Of a stretch of 64,000 bases of DNA, positions 42,716-52,654 are shown in pieces. The DNA is from Fictibacillus sp. FJAT-27399 (GTDB taxonomy: Bacteria; Bacillota; Bacilli; Bacillales; Fictibacillaceae). Position numbers and translations under genes: made by a program. The stretch lies in assembly GCF_001510655.1 (NCBI RefSeq), contig NZ_LMVC01000005.1, positions 263,510 to 327,509 on the forward strand, read 5' to 3'. A model generated the notes under the pieces. The model did not search any database. It had not been told where the DNA came from and saw nothing but the letters and a program-made list of their open reading frames with translations. Each line of letters starts with the position of its first letter. Position 1 is the stretch's first letter.

Positions 42716-44338
42716 TTATTCTTTAATTTCCAGTACATAAAGTAAAAATTTCGCTCTAGTATATGCTACAAAATCTAGACTAGTTCTATTTAATAATTTT
42801 GAATCTATATGTTTTAAGTAAATGACTATATCTGATTCTAACCCTTTAAAACTTTGTACTGTTTTAAATAAAATTTCATTATCCGATAAACAACAATTAT
42901 GACTTTCGGTTATTTTAAATGGACCCAATTCATTACTTCCATTTAAAATAGAATTTTCAATTTTTCTATCCGATAAGATAACAATTGATTTTGAATTAAC
43001 TAATTCTTTTTGAATTAATTGTTTAAGTAATACTTCTAACCTATTCCTAACATCTTTCTTCTTCCTAAATAAGTGTTTTTCTGGTTTAACCCCAGGAATA
43101 TTATTGGTCTTCGTGTAGTTACCTAAAGAAGTATTATTTTTTACCCAATTTATAATTGCAGATGTGTTTCTAAGATTTTCTCTAAGAAGAAATGGTGGTG
43201 AGTCTATTAAAAATCCATTTTTAAAATTTCTGTTAAATATATTTTGTTCACTATCATAGAAAATATATAAATTTGAGAGCTTATCATTTCGTAAAAAAAG
43301 TCTTGTAGATAGTGCCCATTCTTCATTAAAATCTTGTGCCTCATCTACAATAACTGTATGAAACTTTGGTAATGAAGGAACATCTGTAAACGCTGCTAGT
43401 ATACCAAAGAGTTCTTTATCCTTGGTTAGTCTATCAAAATCTTTAATATTTTCCTTTCCCAATTGCCAAAAGGTTTTACATGTAATATTCTCATAATGTT
43501 TTGTTTCATTAACTAAAAATATTGCTAGTTCACTATTAAAGCACAAGAATAGTACATCTTTACCACTATTCGCATCTCGAATTGCTTTTTTTAATGCAAT
43601 CCATGTCTTCCCCGTTCCTGCACCACCTACAAAAAAAGCTTGATTAAAATTTTCTGTTAAATCTAAATAATTATTCTGGATTGTATTTAACTCATCTATT
43701 TTTTTATGTTGTAATTCTAAGGTAGCACCTGATATAACTGAAATACTTATTTGCTTATTAATTAATGTAACAAATTTATTTATAGTGTCTTGTGGTAAAA
43801 ATGACACATTTCTTCTTGTGGACTTCCAATAATGAAAGATACTATTTATTTTTTTATGAAGATCCTTCATATTAGAAAAATCAATGACCAATTCCTTTGG
43901 AGCTTCTGTGCTTAAATTAGCTGGAATATTATAAAAAGGGAATGCACATGCAAAACCATACACCCCTCTAAAATTTTGCTTATAATGGTCCTCGAAATAC
44001 TTTTTAAAGAAATGCATACTGCCTTCTGCTTGCATAAAGGGACTCTTATCTAAAACTCTATAATTTTCATTGTCCAGCATAAGTATCCAATCATTATAAT
44101 TATTTCTCTTTATTCCTATACCACCCTTAACTTCAATTGTAATATAACCGAAATCAGGGTCGAAAATTAAGAAATCACTTTCACTGTTTTGTCTTATTCC
44201 ATTTTTTTCTGTATACCATTTAACAGAATAAAAAACATGACACCTTACAGGTAATTGCTCCTTTAATGCATAATAAAATTGTTTTTCTGAAGCAGTACAG
44301 TCAAACATTTCTATATTTTCAGGATACATAACAGCCAA
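42716..44338 (-). CDS. NERD-domain SF1 helicase
   Basis: A protein of about 540 residues. The N-terminal 150 residues are a NERD (nuclease-related) domain, with SEDFLIFDPDFGYITIEVKGG-like sequence: an Asp before the strand and E-V-K, the ExK nuclease signature. An SF1A (UvrD-like) helicase follows, with Walker A GGAGTGKT, Walker B VIVDEAQDF, motif V as VQSFKGLESDIVIYL and motif VI as VAYTRAKFLLYV. The start is TTG 44338, because GGGAGGA lies 8 bases before it at the very end of the DrmB-like gene. It is the last gene of the drmAB operon and probably supplies a nuclease-helicase effector. Confidence 0.85.
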   Translation of the reverse strand: MAVMYPENIEMFDCTASEKQFYYALKEQLPVRCHVFYSVKWYTEKNGIRQNSESDFLIFDPDFGYITIEVKGGIGIKRNNYNDWILMLDNENYRVLDKSPFMQAEGSMHFFKKYFEDHYKQNFRGVYGFACAFPFYNIPANLSTEAPKELVIDFSNMKDLHKKINSIFHYWKSTRRNVSFLPQDTINKFVTLINKQISISVISGATLELQHKKIDELNTIQNNYLDLTENFNQAFFVGGAGTGKTWIALKKAIRDANSGKDVLFLCFNSELAIFLVNETKHYENITCKTFWQLGKENIKDFDRLTKDKELFGILAAFTDVPSLPKFHTVIVDEAQDFNEEWALSTRLFLRNDKLSNLYIFYDSEQNIFNRNFKNGFLIDSPPFLLRENLRNTSAIINWVKNNTSLGNYTKTNNIPGVKPEKHLFRKKKDVRNRLEVLLKQLIQKELVNSKSIVILSDRKIENSILNGSNELGPFKITESHNCCLSDNEILFKTVQSFKGLESDIVIYLKHIDSKLLNRTSLDFVAYTRAKFLLYVLEIKE

Positions 44339-44342
44339 TCGG

Positions 44343-46235
44343 TTATTCCTCCCAAAATCCATAGAATCTATCACCGGTACTTTTATCATACCAGCCGACT
44401 AAAAATCTTCTATCCAGGTCCTTATTAAAGTGAACACATGATACCTCATTTAAATATAAACACCCTGAACAAGCATGGTCTCTATCTATACATATAGGAT
44501 CAAAGATGCATTTATTAATTGTATCCTTAGTGGATTCTAACCACTTATCAAAATATGCTTCAAAGATGTTAAACATTGCCCCTATATTTAATCCTTGAGA
44601 ATTTTGACAATATATTAATATTGCTGGAATGTTAGGGAAGATGTATTCAGACAACGAATTTTTATCTAAACCGCACAAATTAGCTGATTGTTTTAGTAAT
44701 GCGTGACTTATAGAATGAATTAAATTATAAACATAATAGGTAATTTTATGGTCATTTTTATCAATTGGTGAAAATGATTTTATCACTGATGAGTCAATGT
44801 GATTTATAAACCATTTTTTTAATTCTTTTTCACATTTCAAATTCGGAGCTTGCTTTTCATCAATAATTTCATTTCTTATTAACCACTTAATTATGGCGGC
44901 TCTATCAATTTCAAATAAGATACCCTCTGTGTTCAATTTCGAAGCATAGACATTTTTTTTACTTTTATTTTCGGCTGGGAAACCAACTAAAGTAGCTTTT
45001 AAGGGGTCAGTTTCTTTTCTTGTATACCCATATGAACACATAATAAATGGAATATCTCCACTAGCTTGTACATGTTTAAAACCAAATTTCTTCGCTAATA
45101 ATTCATACCTTTCGGGATTAGCATTAGTATTTAATTTTCTGGATACTTCTACAGCATTTTCAAGCGTAGAAACGTAATTATTTGGAGGATATAATACTGT
45201 ATCATATTCTAAAAACTGAACAGATAAATTATTAAGATAGTTATCACTTAAATTTAGAATAGATTCATTTATTACATCTACAGCCTCTCTGATCCCCCCC
45301 TCAGTGGAGTCAACGCCTACAGAGGCAATTGCTACCTGACGTGCTTGTTCCTCTGGCCAACTAAACTGACTCATATACATTGTAATTAAATTATTTATCT
45401 TTTCATTTTTATCTTCTTCTGAATCTTCGTTTAATCGTTTTTTGGCGATTTTCCTCAATTCCGATCTTGAAATACATTCTAACCAATTACTTAATATTAG
45501 TTTTGAACCATCTCTGTTCTCTTCTAAGAATCTATCTAATTCGACATTGATTAAATCTATCATAGTTATGCTAAATGGAAGATAATTCGACATATCGAGA
45601 GCGTTTTTAGTGTATAAGAGCTTCCCACATGATGGACATGGTTTTCTAATTTCTAATTTCCTTGAGGGTTCATATTTACAATAAAACGAGAACCTCCCAG
45701 TATAAAAAAGGGACTTATAACCATGATCTCTATTTTTACATGGAATGGGCTCTACTGGGCCTCCCCAGCCACATGCACATGAATAAACTAAGTTCAATTG
45801 TTTAATTGTGCCACCGCAACTACACTTTCTTTTTGGATTCAAACGATAAAAATGATCACTTGTATTATAACTGTGGACTTTAGAACATTTAGCACAAAAA
45901 AATGTAAGTGGACTTATTTCAGTAATAATATCTGAGTTTAAACCAGGATCAGGAGTTCTTACAGAATAGTTTTCTTCAGTGATAGGAAAAACAAAATCTT
46001 TTACCTTACCTCTCTCGTGATACTCTTCTATATTTTGGGACAACCTTAGTAGTAATCTCCTTTTATTTATGTCTTTATCACTAAGCTCCCCGCTGTTCCA
46101 GTATTTAACATAAGCTGTGTATGCTGTACGATCTACTTTTTTATAAAAGTCAATCCAAGAATGAGGTAAATATTTATAGAGAGCTTGATTTAAACCACGT
46201 GCCATTTGGTTATCTTTTAATTGTTTATCACTCAT
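44343..46235 (-). CDS. drmB: DrmB-like DUF1998 protein
   Basis: A 630-residue protein of the DrmB family. The first 240 residues hold several zinc-type Cys clusters (FFCAKCSKVH, KCSCGGT, CACGWGG, PCPSCGKL). The C-terminal DUF1998 domain reads ISHALLKQSANLCGLDKNSL, then IYCQNSQGLNIGAMFNIFE, and ends with CIDRDHACSGCLYL, another metal site. DrmB pairs with the DrmA helicase in DISARM anti-phage systems, and DUF1998 accompanies such helicases elsewhere. It starts 11 bases after the DrmA-like stop. The NERD-helicase gene follows almost without gap. The sequence is very AT-rich. Confidence 0.85.
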   Translation of the reverse strand: MSDKQLKDNQMARGLNQALYKYLPHSWIDFYKKVDRTAYTAYVKYWNSGELSDKDINKRRLLLRLSQNIEEYHERGKVKDFVFPITEENYSVRTPDPGLNSDIITEISPLTFFCAKCSKVHSYNTSDHFYRLNPKRKCSCGGTIKQLNLVYSCACGWGGPVEPIPCKNRDHGYKSLFYTGRFSFYCKYEPSRKLEIRKPCPSCGKLLYTKNALDMSNYLPFSITMIDLINVELDRFLEENRDGSKLILSNWLECISRSELRKIAKKRLNEDSEEDKNEKINNLITMYMSQFSWPEEQARQVAIASVGVDSTEGGIREAVDVINESILNLSDNYLNNLSVQFLEYDTVLYPPNNYVSTLENAVEVSRKLNTNANPERYELLAKKFGFKHVQASGDIPFIMCSYGYTRKETDPLKATLVGFPAENKSKKNVYASKLNTEGILFEIDRAAIIKWLIRNEIIDEKQAPNLKCEKELKKWFINHIDSSVIKSFSPIDKNDHKITYYVYNLIHSISHALLKQSANLCGLDKNSLSEYIFPNIPAILIYCQNSQGLNIGAMFNIFEAYFDKWLESTKDTINKCIFDPICIDRDHACSGCLYLNEVSCVHFNKDLDRRFLVGWYDKSTGDRFYGFWEE

Positions 46236-46246
46236 GTTAAATCCCC

Positions 46247-49200
46247 CTATTTCATTTCAACAATAATAGGTGTATCAGTATCTCTTAAGCTATTCATAGG
46301 CTTTAAAAAACCTAAACGTTCAAATCCTTCTGTTAGGTATGCATCTTTTTTATTTTTCGGATTAAAATCTTCAAATTTTAACCTTCTAAAGAATTCATTC
46401 ACTGAATTATCAATCCATTGGTCATAAATTTTACCTATTGAATTTGAATTACTTTGAAAAGCACCTTTTAAATGTTCTACTACTTCTTTACTATCAATAA
46501 GTCCATCTAATGTAGCTTTTTGCAATTTACTCATCATATAGATATTTCCATTAATTTCATTTTGTAATTTATAATCAAAATAGTTAAGTAGTAAAGCAGA
46601 GAAAACTCCTGGAAATGTTCGTTCTATAGCCTTCGTTGCCCAGCGATTTATAGGTACCGGCTCAACGAGTATGTCTTTAAACTCATGGAATTTTACAAAG
46701 TTTTTTAAGTAACTTTGATCTTTTTCTCTTGATGGTCTCATAATCATAAATACAGCACCAGGATGTTTTCTTCCTACTCGGCTGTAGGCTTGTATATACT
46801 CAGCTGTGTTATTGGGCATTCCGAAGAAAAACATTAAATTAAATCGGTCAGCATCAACTCCATGCGATATCATGTTAGTTGCCGTAATTAAATTTAATCC
46901 CTTAAAAACATCTGGTGTAGATTCGACTTCAGCAAGTATTCTACGAACATCCTGAAAACTATCATCACCCGTCATTTTTCTTGAGTCGAATGACTGAATA
47001 TTCTCTTTATCTAACTCTGTATTAATCGGATCATCTAACGCGCTTAACACTTTATTTCCATCTAATTTCACATTATTATATTGTAGAAATATCCAATAAT
47101 CTTCTAATATTTTTAATGAGTCATCTTTCCCAGTTACTTGTATGCCTGGAATATGCTGAATAAGTTCAGGATTCATAAAATATTTCCATAATATTACTTT
47201 CATGTATTTAAGAGAATACACTACACTATTAATGATAGCTTTACCGAAAGGAGCATATCCAATAATTTTTCGATGTTGATCATTTTCATCAACTTGAGCG
47301 TAAAAGTTTTTATTTAGATATGGAGACTCAGAAGGAAATCTTATCGGATCCTTTAAATAAAGATGATGACACTGCTCTTGATAAGCAGAGATGGTGGCTG
47401 TTGCTCCTATAATTTTAATTCTCTTTTTTGATGAAGAGAGATTCTTAATATAATATTGTATTAAACTCTCATAGTGGGAATCATAAACACCAAGTGATTC
47501 GCGAATTAAATGCAATTCGTCTTGAATAAATATTGTTGGAGCAGCATCTTTCAAATTAATTTTTTTTAAAGTTGATATGTCATTACATTGTTCCCTCTCA
47601 GTACAACACAATTTACTGCTATACCCATGTTTATCGCATTTTATTTGTATTTCGCCCAAAATATTTCTAAAATCGGACTGTACTCCTATGGATGCAAATT
47701 TATCTATAGTACTAATTATAACTGATGGTAAGTATCTATAAATCTCTCTATCTACCATATAAAAGGGTAGTACACCACTTGAGCTACAATTTGAATTATT
47801 ACATTTATGTTCTAATCTGTGTTCATGTTCATTAAACAATACTGTTATATCTTTAGAGCGACAATATGGACAAATATCAATGACTTTGTATTCATCTGTT
47901 AAATCTTGAATCGATGTATTTATAAACTTTTGAGCTACTGTCTCTGTAATTTTATTTGGAGTGTTGTTATCTCCTACAAAATACCCTAACGAAAAAGTTT
48001 CACCTTCCTGCATATCTGGGTGTTGTTTTCTTATTAACTCAGCCATAGCTAAAATGTCCGCCAACCTTTGAACTTGTTGAACTGAAAGAAGTCTTAATGG
48101 GTACTTAATAATAGCAGAAACACCGGCATTTTTATCTCGTAAACGATCAAAGAAAAGTGTGAAAATAGTTACTCCAAGAAATGCCTCAGTTTTCCCTCCG
48201 CCTGTTGGGAAGTATAATAAATCAACAAGATCGATATTAGTTGGTCCCATTTCATCTTCGGAATATTCACTAGTACAAATATCAGGTATTAATGAAACAA
48301 CAAACACTAACTGAAAAAGCCTCCAACTAGCATAACCTTTTGCCGATTTAGAAAACGCCATATTCATATTAATAAACGCTTCTTTTATTAAATTAAAGTT
48401 TTTAATTACACGAATTCCATTTTTAAAACGATTAATCTCTCTTAAAAAATCATTAATTTCTTCTTGGAATTTTTTCTCACCTCTTGATGATAATGATTTA
48501 TCAGACACTTTTTGATTATAATCGGCAACCCACTCACTATATTCCTTATCCATTTCATTTGCTAAACCTTCAAGAGAAGAAACAGGCTCTTTATATAATT
48601 GTTGGAAAGTTATTTTAATATCATCTCTAGTTTTCAACCTTTTTTGCTCGAAAACAGGTAAGTGAGTTGTTTTTAAAATATTATCCTTTTCCTCAACTGT
48701 ACAATTATGGCCAATTGCTTTTTGTCGTTTATCATATTTATAATCATCTTCAAAATAAGGTAACTCTATTGGGATAATATTTCCATTTTGCACTTTAATC
48801 TCTATACCAGAATCAAACAGAGTATTAATTCTTACTTTATCTTTTTTATGTCCATCTGTTTCAGTAAGGTTAAATAAATTTATTGAAACTTTGTAATACT
48901 CTCCAGTTTTTTTTATTTCACAATCTATTCCAAAATCCCAAGTTGGTACTTTAAACTCTCGTCCATAAGTGCCTAAAAATTTTTCCCAAGAGTTAGAATT
49001 CTTTATACTATTTAATTTCATATTATCGCGTATCAATCTATAAGAATTTTTATCATTTAAAATTTCTTTCTTTACCTTCTCGAGGAAATTAAAAACTTCA
49101 TTATTATTATTTTCCTGCGTTGTAAAATATCCGATATTATTTTTCTGGTTAAAAATGTCTAAGAAATTCAGTTTAATCTTAACGTCTTCAATTTTAATTT

Positions 49201-49621
49201 TCTTATAAACATCAATTACTTCTTGCATAAATTGATCATTTTTATCTCTTAAATAGTTTTCAATTTCATTAACATCCGTAAATTTCATTTTATATAATTC
49301 TGTAGCCTTTTTAATACAATAATCTTTTTGTTCCTGAAACAAAGGGAATACGCGATAATAAAAATTGCCTGATGGAATAATTGTTATACTTCCATTTTCC
49401 AATGTTTCAGTATTAATAAAAAAGTCCATTCCTATTCTACTAATATTGGTAGTAGATGATTGGATGTCAGATTTGATATTTATAGGAGATAGCTTTCCAA
49501 CAAGTATTTCCTCTTCAGGATGATTACCTATAATTCTATCTTTGTTGCTTCCCTTGATCTCATCCAAAAATTCTAGTAAAATATGATTTAGAAACAATTC
49601 CTTGTTTTTACTATTTAACAT
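46247..49621 (-). CDS. drmA: DrmA-like SF2 helicase
   Basis: A 1124-residue helicase. An N-terminal region without known domains (about 1-440) precedes the SF2 core. Walker A is PTGGGKTEAF near 475. Two zinc-type Cys pairs (CPYC, and CC with C further on) follow, then motif II as QDELHLI near 700, TATIS near 735, and motif VI as AYSRVGRKHPG near 945. The NMISHGVDADRFNLMFFFG segment is typical of DrmA and other DUF1998-linked helicases. With DrmB it should bind and translocate on incoming DNA. It lies between the bactofilin-like gene and drmB, in one operon. Confidence 0.83.
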   Translation of the reverse strand: MLNSKNKELFLNHILLEFLDEIKGSNKDRIIGNHPEEEILVGKLSPINIKSDIQSSTTNISRIGMDFFINTETLENGSITIIPSGNFYYRVFPLFQEQKDYCIKKATELYKMKFTDVNEIENYLRDKNDQFMQEVIDVYKKIKIEDVKIKLNFLDIFNQKNNIGYFTTQENNNNEVFNFLEKVKKEILNDKNSYRLIRDNMKLNSIKNSNSWEKFLGTYGREFKVPTWDFGIDCEIKKTGEYYKVSINLFNLTETDGHKKDKVRINTLFDSGIEIKVQNGNIIPIELPYFEDDYKYDKRQKAIGHNCTVEEKDNILKTTHLPVFEQKRLKTRDDIKITFQQLYKEPVSSLEGLANEMDKEYSEWVADYNQKVSDKSLSSRGEKKFQEEINDFLREINRFKNGIRVIKNFNLIKEAFINMNMAFSKSAKGYASWRLFQLVFVVSLIPDICTSEYSEDEMGPTNIDLVDLLYFPTGGGKTEAFLGVTIFTLFFDRLRDKNAGVSAIIKYPLRLLSVQQVQRLADILAMAELIRKQHPDMQEGETFSLGYFVGDNNTPNKITETVAQKFINTSIQDLTDEYKVIDICPYCRSKDITVLFNEHEHRLEHKCNNSNCSSSGVLPFYMVDREIYRYLPSVIISTIDKFASIGVQSDFRNILGEIQIKCDKHGYSSKLCCTEREQCNDISTLKKINLKDAAPTIFIQDELHLIRESLGVYDSHYESLIQYYIKNLSSSKKRIKIIGATATISAYQEQCHHLYLKDPIRFPSESPYLNKNFYAQVDENDQHRKIIGYAPFGKAIINSVVYSLKYMKVILWKYFMNPELIQHIPGIQVTGKDDSLKILEDYWIFLQYNNVKLDGNKVLSALDDPINTELDKENIQSFDSRKMTGDDSFQDVRRILAEVESTPDVFKGLNLITATNMISHGVDADRFNLMFFFGMPNNTAEYIQAYSRVGRKHPGAVFMIMRPSREKDQSYLKNFVKFHEFKDILVEPVPINRWATKAIERTFPGVFSALLLNYFDYKLQNEINGNIYMMSKLQKATLDGLIDSKEVVEHLKGAFQSNSNSIGKIYDQWIDNSVNEFFRRLKFEDFNPKNKKDAYLTEGFERLGFLKPMNSLRDTDTPIIVEMK

Positions 49622-49643
49622 TATTTCCTCTCCCTTTTTAGAA

Positions 49644-50732
49644 CTATTTCAACTTTTCGCTTATTTTTGTAAATAGTATTTTATATTCACTTTCTCTAAG
49701 TAAATATTTTCTTTGCTCTAAAAAGAATAAATTTTGAATTATACTTTCTCTTTTAAAATTACGTAATTCCAGTTTGTCCACTCTTTGTTTTTGAATTTCA
49801 AAAAAACCCTCAAGAACATCTTTTACTATTGAAATGTCGTACATAAATTTTGGTGTTGTATTTTTTAAATTAAGAAGAAGTATAAAATCTTCTATATATT
49901 CTATCCTTCTCATTTCAGATAATTTAAGAATTTTCGCGAAATTTTCAGTCAGTATACCAAGGCTTGGTAATTGTTTTTGTATATTCTCAAATTTTAATTC
50001 AATTGTGTCATAGTCATATTTATCCTCTATTTCTTTAACATAATTCATGAAATTATTTAATATTACATTGTTGATATGATTGAAAGTTTTACTAATTCCA
50101 CTTAAACTTTTCTCATCATCAAATAATATTTTTTCTGGCATTTCTTTTTTTTCATTAAAATTTTCATGAGCTTTATAAAACTCATCATTTAAGATTAATA
50201 CCTTTTGAGCCTCAGTTGTAATATTTGTTATATAATCTTTTACGAATATATTGTGAGCTTTACACTTGCCAAATCCGGTTATTCCTTCAAAACTTAAGAT
50301 ATCTTTTGAAACAGATAGTTCATTATCAATAAAAATTGAACCATTTACTTTTAGATAACCATTTACTTGGCCAAACTCAATGTCAAGGCCATTAGAATTT
50401 AAATTACCACCTATATTAATATTCTTAGTCTTTATTTCTGCTTTACATTCTACGTTACCGTTTGATATAAGGTCTTCAGCAAATATATTTCCTAGAACAA
50501 ATAAATTTCTTTTAGAATGTATTCTCTTTGCTTTAATATCTCCAAATACAAATAAGTCATAATTTGTTGTTATGTTGTAATCAGATGTAATATTACCTAA
50601 AACTATAAAACTGCTCTCGAAAGTAACATCTGATGAAACTAAAATATCCCCTTCTTTTACCCAACTTTTAAGGCTATCTATAAACACTCCGTTATTTTCT
50701 AAGTATGTTATCAATTTGCTAATCCTCCTCAA
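49644..50732 (-). CDS. Bactofilin-like beta-helix protein in the defence operon
   Basis: A 362-residue protein. Residues about 25-180 form a run of short repeats of the polymer-forming bactofilin type (FIVLGNITSDYNITTNYDLF, FVFGDIKAKRIHSKRN, FVLGNIFAEDLISNGN, and so on). Each repeat has a hydrophobic-x-Gly-x-Ile turn that suggests a right-handed beta helix. The rest (about 200-362) is helical and charged. It could form filaments or a scaffold; no defence role is established. Its start overlaps the SF1-helicase stop by 14 bases, and drmA follows 22 bases later. Confidence 0.7.
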   Translation of the reverse strand: MRRISKLITYLENNGVFIDSLKSWVKEGDILVSSDVTFESSFIVLGNITSDYNITTNYDLFVFGDIKAKRIHSKRNLFVLGNIFAEDLISNGNVECKAEIKTKNINIGGNLNSNGLDIEFGQVNGYLKVNGSIFIDNELSVSKDILSFEGITGFGKCKAHNIFVKDYITNITTEAQKVLILNDEFYKAHENFNEKKEMPEKILFDDEKSLSGISKTFNHINNVILNNFMNYVKEIEDKYDYDTIELKFENIQKQLPSLGILTENFAKILKLSEMRRIEYIEDFILLLNLKNTTPKFMYDISIVKDVLEGFFEIQKQRVDKLELRNFKRESIIQNLFFLEQRKYLLRESEYKILFTKISEKLK

Positions 50733-52641
50733 TTTGTGAGGCTAATAATATATTGGAATATATATTCTCTTTTTCTTGTGTGAGTATAATGTAAAGGAAA
50801 TCTCTTGCTCTAGTCATACCTGTATAAAGCTGATTAATATTTTTAAAGAAATTTTCTTTCCTCTTTTCTAGATCGTCTTCCTTAGATAATGTTGGACTAA
50901 TTAAATGAGCTAATTTATCAGATTTTTCATATAATCCCAGTGGAAGTAATCCGCAAAGTATTACTGCTCTAAAATCTAAACCTAATGCAGATTCAATAGT
51001 ACATATAGAAACTCCTTTTCTCTCTCCGTATCTTTCGTAAGCGTCTTCATCATTTAGTAGAAGTGTATAGTCCATATAAGTTTCATTAAATCGATTTTTT
51101 AACCAATTTAATATATAATACCTTGCTACTCGATATTGCCTTTGTGGAATAAGAATTGCAATATCTGAAAGAGGAATGTTCTGCTCTTCTAATATGTTAA
51201 TTGTTTTAAAAATATCGTCTATCTCATTAAAACGTGTTGATTTTATTACTTGTGGTTCTACTCCTGGCCTTACAGACTGACCTCTTAAAAATAAATCTTC
51301 TGTCCTGTTAATCTCAAATGACATTGTATTAAGGTAATCTTTTGCTATGGAAACGAAGTTATTAATATAATTATTAATTTGCTTACTATTTCTATAATTC
51401 TTTTCTATCCTTATAGTATTTGTTTCAAATGTGGGATAGTTTGGATCATTTATTAGCCAGGGTGCTAAACCCTTTTCAAGATTATTATTTATATTTTGAG
51501 ACTTATCTCCTGAAATTACAAAAAGATGTTGGTCTTTGTCCTTTGATTTAAGTAAACCAAAACAAAGTTTATACCATTCTTTTTTAAATATTTGAACCTC
51601 ATCAATAAATATTGCATCAAAACTTGAAGATATATTACCTGCATTAAATTCTTTTACTACGAGATTAAATACATCATTAAAATATGATTCAGTACCTGGT
51701 GTATAGGGGTTTCTAATACCATAATCCGCTAAAAGGTTTTGGCAGAGTGAGTGAAATGTTCTACATTGAACATTTTTTCTATTAAAACCAGCGACATCAA
51801 TTCTCCACTGATAATATTGTGCAAGGTTAGTGTTAAAACAGGTAATCAAAACTTTCTTATCTGGATAAGCACTTGAAAATTTAAAGGCTTTTGCAATTAA
51901 TACAGCACTTTTACCACTACCAGCACAAGCTAATAATAAGTGATTGCCCATGTTAAATTTATTAACAAGATGAATTTGTTCACTATCTAATGCAAGTGAA
52001 CTAACAATTTGTTGGTTTGGTTTAACCATTAATTCCTCATCATTAATTATAAGACCAGTATCAATTGTATTTATTTTTTCAACGTGCAGGGGTATATAAT
52101 ACTCAGGTGCAATGGTAAATCCCAAAGTATTTAATTTTGCATGGTCTAGTGTCAGATTTTTATTATTAGAATTGAATAGGCTATCTATAGAAAATTCTTG
52201 TTTAAACATTTTGTAATATTCCTTATTAAATAAACAACGTTCTTTAATAAAAGAATCATTTAAAACAATATTACTTCTTTCTATATTTGGAAATAGATAA
52301 ACCCAATTAAAACCCAGGCTAAGCGAACCATTAGCATTTAAGAAGGTATTTTCTCTTTTAAGCTTATTCATTAAAATTTTTTCTTGTCTATCCCATATAC
52401 TAGATTTTAATAATGTGATGTAACTTTCTAAATTTTCATTTATAGCTGTTTCGTCAATTGTAATACAAAGAATACCAAGTTCTTTATGAACAAGTAGAAA
52501 GGGTATATTCAAAATACCTGTAGGGTTCAATTCTAAAAAAAGAATATATTCATCAGATAGTTTTTTTCTAAAGAAAGATAAAAGTAGTTTCTTAGAGGGG
52601 GTAAGTTCCAAATCATTATAATTTTCAGGTACTAATATCAT
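50719..52641 (-). CDS. SF1 (UvrD/Rep-like) helicase
   Basis: A 640-residue protein. The first 190 residues resemble a divergent NERD-like domain but lack a clear ExK motif. The helicase core has Walker A ACAGSGKS near 245, Walker B FIDEVQIF near 345, motif V as TIESALGLDFRAVIL near 555 and motif VI as YTGMTRARDFLYI near 615. It shares its type with the NERD-helicase at the end of the same operon, so the operon has two SF1 helicases. It starts 13 bases after the Hsp90-like ATPase stop and overlaps the bactofilin-like gene by 14 bases. Confidence 0.85.
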   Translation of the reverse strand: MILVPENYNDLELTPSKKLLLSFFRKKLSDEYILFLELNPTGILNIPFLLVHKELGILCITIDETAINENLESYITLLKSSIWDRQEKILMNKLKRENTFLNANGSLSLGFNWVYLFPNIERSNIVLNDSFIKERCLFNKEYYKMFKQEFSIDSLFNSNNKNLTLDHAKLNTLGFTIAPEYYIPLHVEKINTIDTGLIINDEELMVKPNQQIVSSLALDSEQIHLVNKFNMGNHLLLACAGSGKSAVLIAKAFKFSSAYPDKKVLITCFNTNLAQYYQWRIDVAGFNRKNVQCRTFHSLCQNLLADYGIRNPYTPGTESYFNDVFNLVVKEFNAGNISSSFDAIFIDEVQIFKKEWYKLCFGLLKSKDKDQHLFVISGDKSQNINNNLEKGLAPWLINDPNYPTFETNTIRIEKNYRNSKQINNYINNFVSIAKDYLNTMSFEINRTEDLFLRGQSVRPGVEPQVIKSTRFNEIDDIFKTINILEEQNIPLSDIAILIPQRQYRVARYYILNWLKNRFNETYMDYTLLLNDEDAYERYGERKGVSICTIESALGLDFRAVILCGLLPLGLYEKSDKLAHLISPTLSKEDDLEKRKENFFKNINQLYTGMTRARDFLYIILTQEKENIYSNILLASQIEED

Positions 52642-52654
52642 TAATTACTCATTC

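Noticed and set aside
50719-51200. Treating the SF1 helicase and the NERD-helicase as a recent duplication
   Set aside because: They share only helicase motifs; domain lengths, N-terminal domains and spacing differ too much.
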